Shown: positions 62,061-64,000 of the stretch, piece after piece
Layout of the letters: each line of letters starts with the position of its first letter
Numbering within the stretch: position 1 is the stretch's first letter
Assembly (NCBI RefSeq): GCF_003201955.1
Contig: NZ_QJJM01000017.1
Location: forward strand, 1-64,000
DNA length: 64,000 nt
Origin: Blastomonas natatoria
GTDB taxonomy: Bacteria > Pseudomonadota > Alphaproteobacteria > Sphingomonadales > Sphingomonadaceae
Direction of reading: 5' to 3'
Notes under the pieces: model-generated
What the model was told of the DNA's origin: nothing
The model's database searches: none
What the model saw: only the letters and a program-made list of their open reading frames with translations
Made by a program: the position numbers and the translations under genes

Positions 62061-63350
62061 ATGAAAACACTGGCTTTAGTTTCGGTAATTGCGCTCGCGC
62101 TCGGCATGGCACCGGCGGCAATCGCGCAGGATGCGCCGCAGCGTACCGTCATCACCGCCGCCAAAATGGTCGATGTCGTCACCGGCAAGGTCACCGAGTA
62201 CCCCGCGATCTTCACCGAGAACGGTCGCATCACCTCCATTGCCGATGCGCGCACCGTGCGATGGGGGGCGGACGTCCAGCACATCGACCTTTCGGGCAAG
62301 ACCCTGCTGCCCGGATTGATCGACATGCACGTCCATCTGGACAGCTCGCCCACTTATGGAGGCTATAACAACCTGCAGTTCACCGACCGGTTCTGGAGCT
62401 TCGTCGCCGCGTCGAATGCCCGCGCGATGCTCGAAGCCGGGTTCACCACCGTCCGCAATGTCGGGTCGGAGGGCTATAACGATGTCGCGCTCAAGCAGGC
62501 GATCGGCGAGGGCTGGGCTGTCGGGCCGCGCATCGTGCCGGCTGCGCACGCGCTCGGAGCAACCGGTGGGCATTGCGACCAGACCTATCTGCCGCCCTCG
62601 TTCGCAGCGAAATCGCCCGCGGTCGGCGATGGCCCGACCGAGCTGCGCCAGAAGGTGCGCGAGCAGCGCAAATATGGGGCTGAGGTGATCAAGGTCTGCG
62701 CCACCGGAGGCGTATTCTCGCGCAACACCGAGCCGGGCCAGCAGCAGCTTTCCGAAGAGGAATTGCGCGCGATTGCCGACGAGGCGCATCAATGGGGCCT
62801 GCGCGTGGCGGCTCATGCGCATGGCGCGGCAGGGATCAAGGCCGCAATCCGCGCCGGTATCGACACGATCGAGCATGCCAGCCTGGTCGATGACGAAGGC
62901 ATTCGTCTGGCTGCAGAGCGCAAGCAGCCGGTGTGGTTCTCGATGGACATTTTCAACACCGATTACACCCAGGCCGAAGGCGCGAAGAATGGCGTGATGG
63001 AAGACAATCTGCGCAAGGACCGCGAAGTGGCGCAGATCCAGCGCGACAATTTCCGCAAGGCGCACCGGGCGGGCGTGAAGATGGTGTTCGGTAGCGATGC
63101 CGGGGTCATGCCGCATGCGACCGCCGGAGGTCAGTTCAAGGTCATGGTGGACTATGGCATGACCCCGCTTGAGGCGATCCGTGCTGCGACGCTGAATGCG
63201 GCCGAAGCGCTCGGCAAGGCGCAGGAAGTGGGGGCAATCGCTCCAGGCCGCTATGCCGATATCATCGCGGTCGATGGCGACCCGCTGGCCGATGTACGCG
63301 AGCTCGAAAACGTCGATGCGGTGGTGCAGGGCGGTGTTCGAATTCGCTGA
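62061..63350 (+). CDS. secreted amidohydrolase family protein
   Basis: 429 residues with a signal peptide (MKTLALVSVIALALGMAPAAIA, cleavage near AIAQD). The metal ligands of the amidohydrolase barrel are visible: LIDMHVHLDSS (HxH), EVIKVCATGGVF (the position of the carboxylated lysine), RVAAHAHG and DTIEHAS (His), and MVFGSDAGVMPH (Asp). It resembles imidazolonepropionase-like and Xaa-Pro dipeptidase-like secreted enzymes. The substrate, perhaps a peptide or cyclic amide, is unknown. Stands alone on the plus strand. Confidence 0.85.
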   Translation: MKTLALVSVIALALGMAPAAIAQDAPQRTVITAAKMVDVVTGKVTEYPAIFTENGRITSIADARTVRWGADVQHIDLSGKTLLPGLIDMHVHLDSSPTYGGYNNLQFTDRFWSFVAASNARAMLEAGFTTVRNVGSEGYNDVALKQAIGEGWAVGPRIVPAAHALGATGGHCDQTYLPPSFAAKSPAVGDGPTELRQKVREQRKYGAEVIKVCATGGVFSRNTEPGQQQLSEEELRAIADEAHQWGLRVAAHAHGAAGIKAAIRAGIDTIEHASLVDDEGIRLAAERKQPVWFSMDIFNTDYTQAEGAKNGVMEDNLRKDREVAQIQRDNFRKAHRAGVKMVFGSDAGVMPHATAGGQFKVMVDYGMTPLEAIRAATLNAAEALGKAQEVGAIAPGRYADIIAVDGDPLADVRELENVDAVVQGGVRIR

Positions 63351-63451
63351 GATTATGCGGTAAATTGCCGCAACACTGACGCAAATCCGCTTCCACGCCT
63401 GCAAGCGGAGTGCTAATTGCTGCGCACAATCTGCTTTCTGGGGAGAAGAGC

Positions 63452-64000
<549 letters not shown>

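Overview
The window is GC-rich, gene-dense chromosomal DNA from an alphaproteobacterium, most likely a member of the Sphingomonadales. Reasons: the F1 part of ATP synthase is encoded alone (atpHAGDC, without F0 genes), an ScfR/RamB-type regulator sits beside propionyl-CoA carboxylase, glycine decarboxylase is split into gcvPA/gcvPB, and there are many small GC-rich palindromic repeats between genes. The genus assignment is inference. I saw no rRNA, tRNA, CRISPR array or recognisable transposase.

Layout. 1-652: broken 3' end of a dGTPase gene. 684-5548: glycine cleavage operon (gcvT-H-PA-PB) behind a tandem glycine riboswitch and closed by a strong terminator. 5548-13407: two methyltransferase-type genes, then acyl-CoA ligase, acyl-CoA dehydrogenase, 3-hydroxyisobutyryl-CoA hydrolase and enoyl-CoA hydratase (valine/branched-chain degradation), with an EamA exporter and a lipase-like hydrolase. 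13498-18672: small membrane protein, a lipoprotein plus a 74-residue partner of unknown role, a solitary CpaF ATPase, a second EamA exporter and a DUF6265 protein. 18802-23759: atpHAGDC on the minus strand. 24027-28479: chemoreceptor-like protein, Ada, and a membrane-anchored trypsin-like protease. 28504-33104: priA, then the coupled lepB-rnc-era block. 33228-36126: pgi and gor.

36148-47189 is a propionate/methylmalonyl-CoA module: divergent scfR, then pccB, a 33-codon membrane microprotein, mce, a crotonase, methylmalonyl-CoA mutase, bioB, an esterase, pccA and a small molybdopterin-fold-like protein. It converts propionyl-CoA (the product of valine, isoleucine and odd-chain degradation, so linked to the 9.5-12.5 kb cluster) to succinyl-CoA, and brings biotin synthase next to the biotin enzyme. 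Two TTTGCAA palindromic motifs between scfR and pccB look like the regulator's operator. 47221-52861 holds a transporter, alanine racemase, and a PHA-storage group (thiolase, PhaC-like enzyme, PhaR). 52958-61066 holds proS, rnr, a universal stress protein, and the pyruvate dehydrogenase genes pdhC and lpdA. The end carries a membrane HTH/DUF4019 regulator, a secreted amidohydrolase, a small protein and a truncated proline iminopeptidase.

Most unusual item: between pdhC and lpdA a DUF559 (Vsr-fold) nuclease gene is enclosed by a perfect 40-bp inverted repeat (58727-58766 / 59141-59180). Each arm is a hairpin head plus a TTGGGGAGAGGGGG tail. The same head-tail units occur as inverted pairs without a gene at 19076-19195 and 39730-39850. 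This resembles the REPIN/RAYT arrangement, but with a nuclease of a different family, and may be a nuclease-driven family of mobile repeats.
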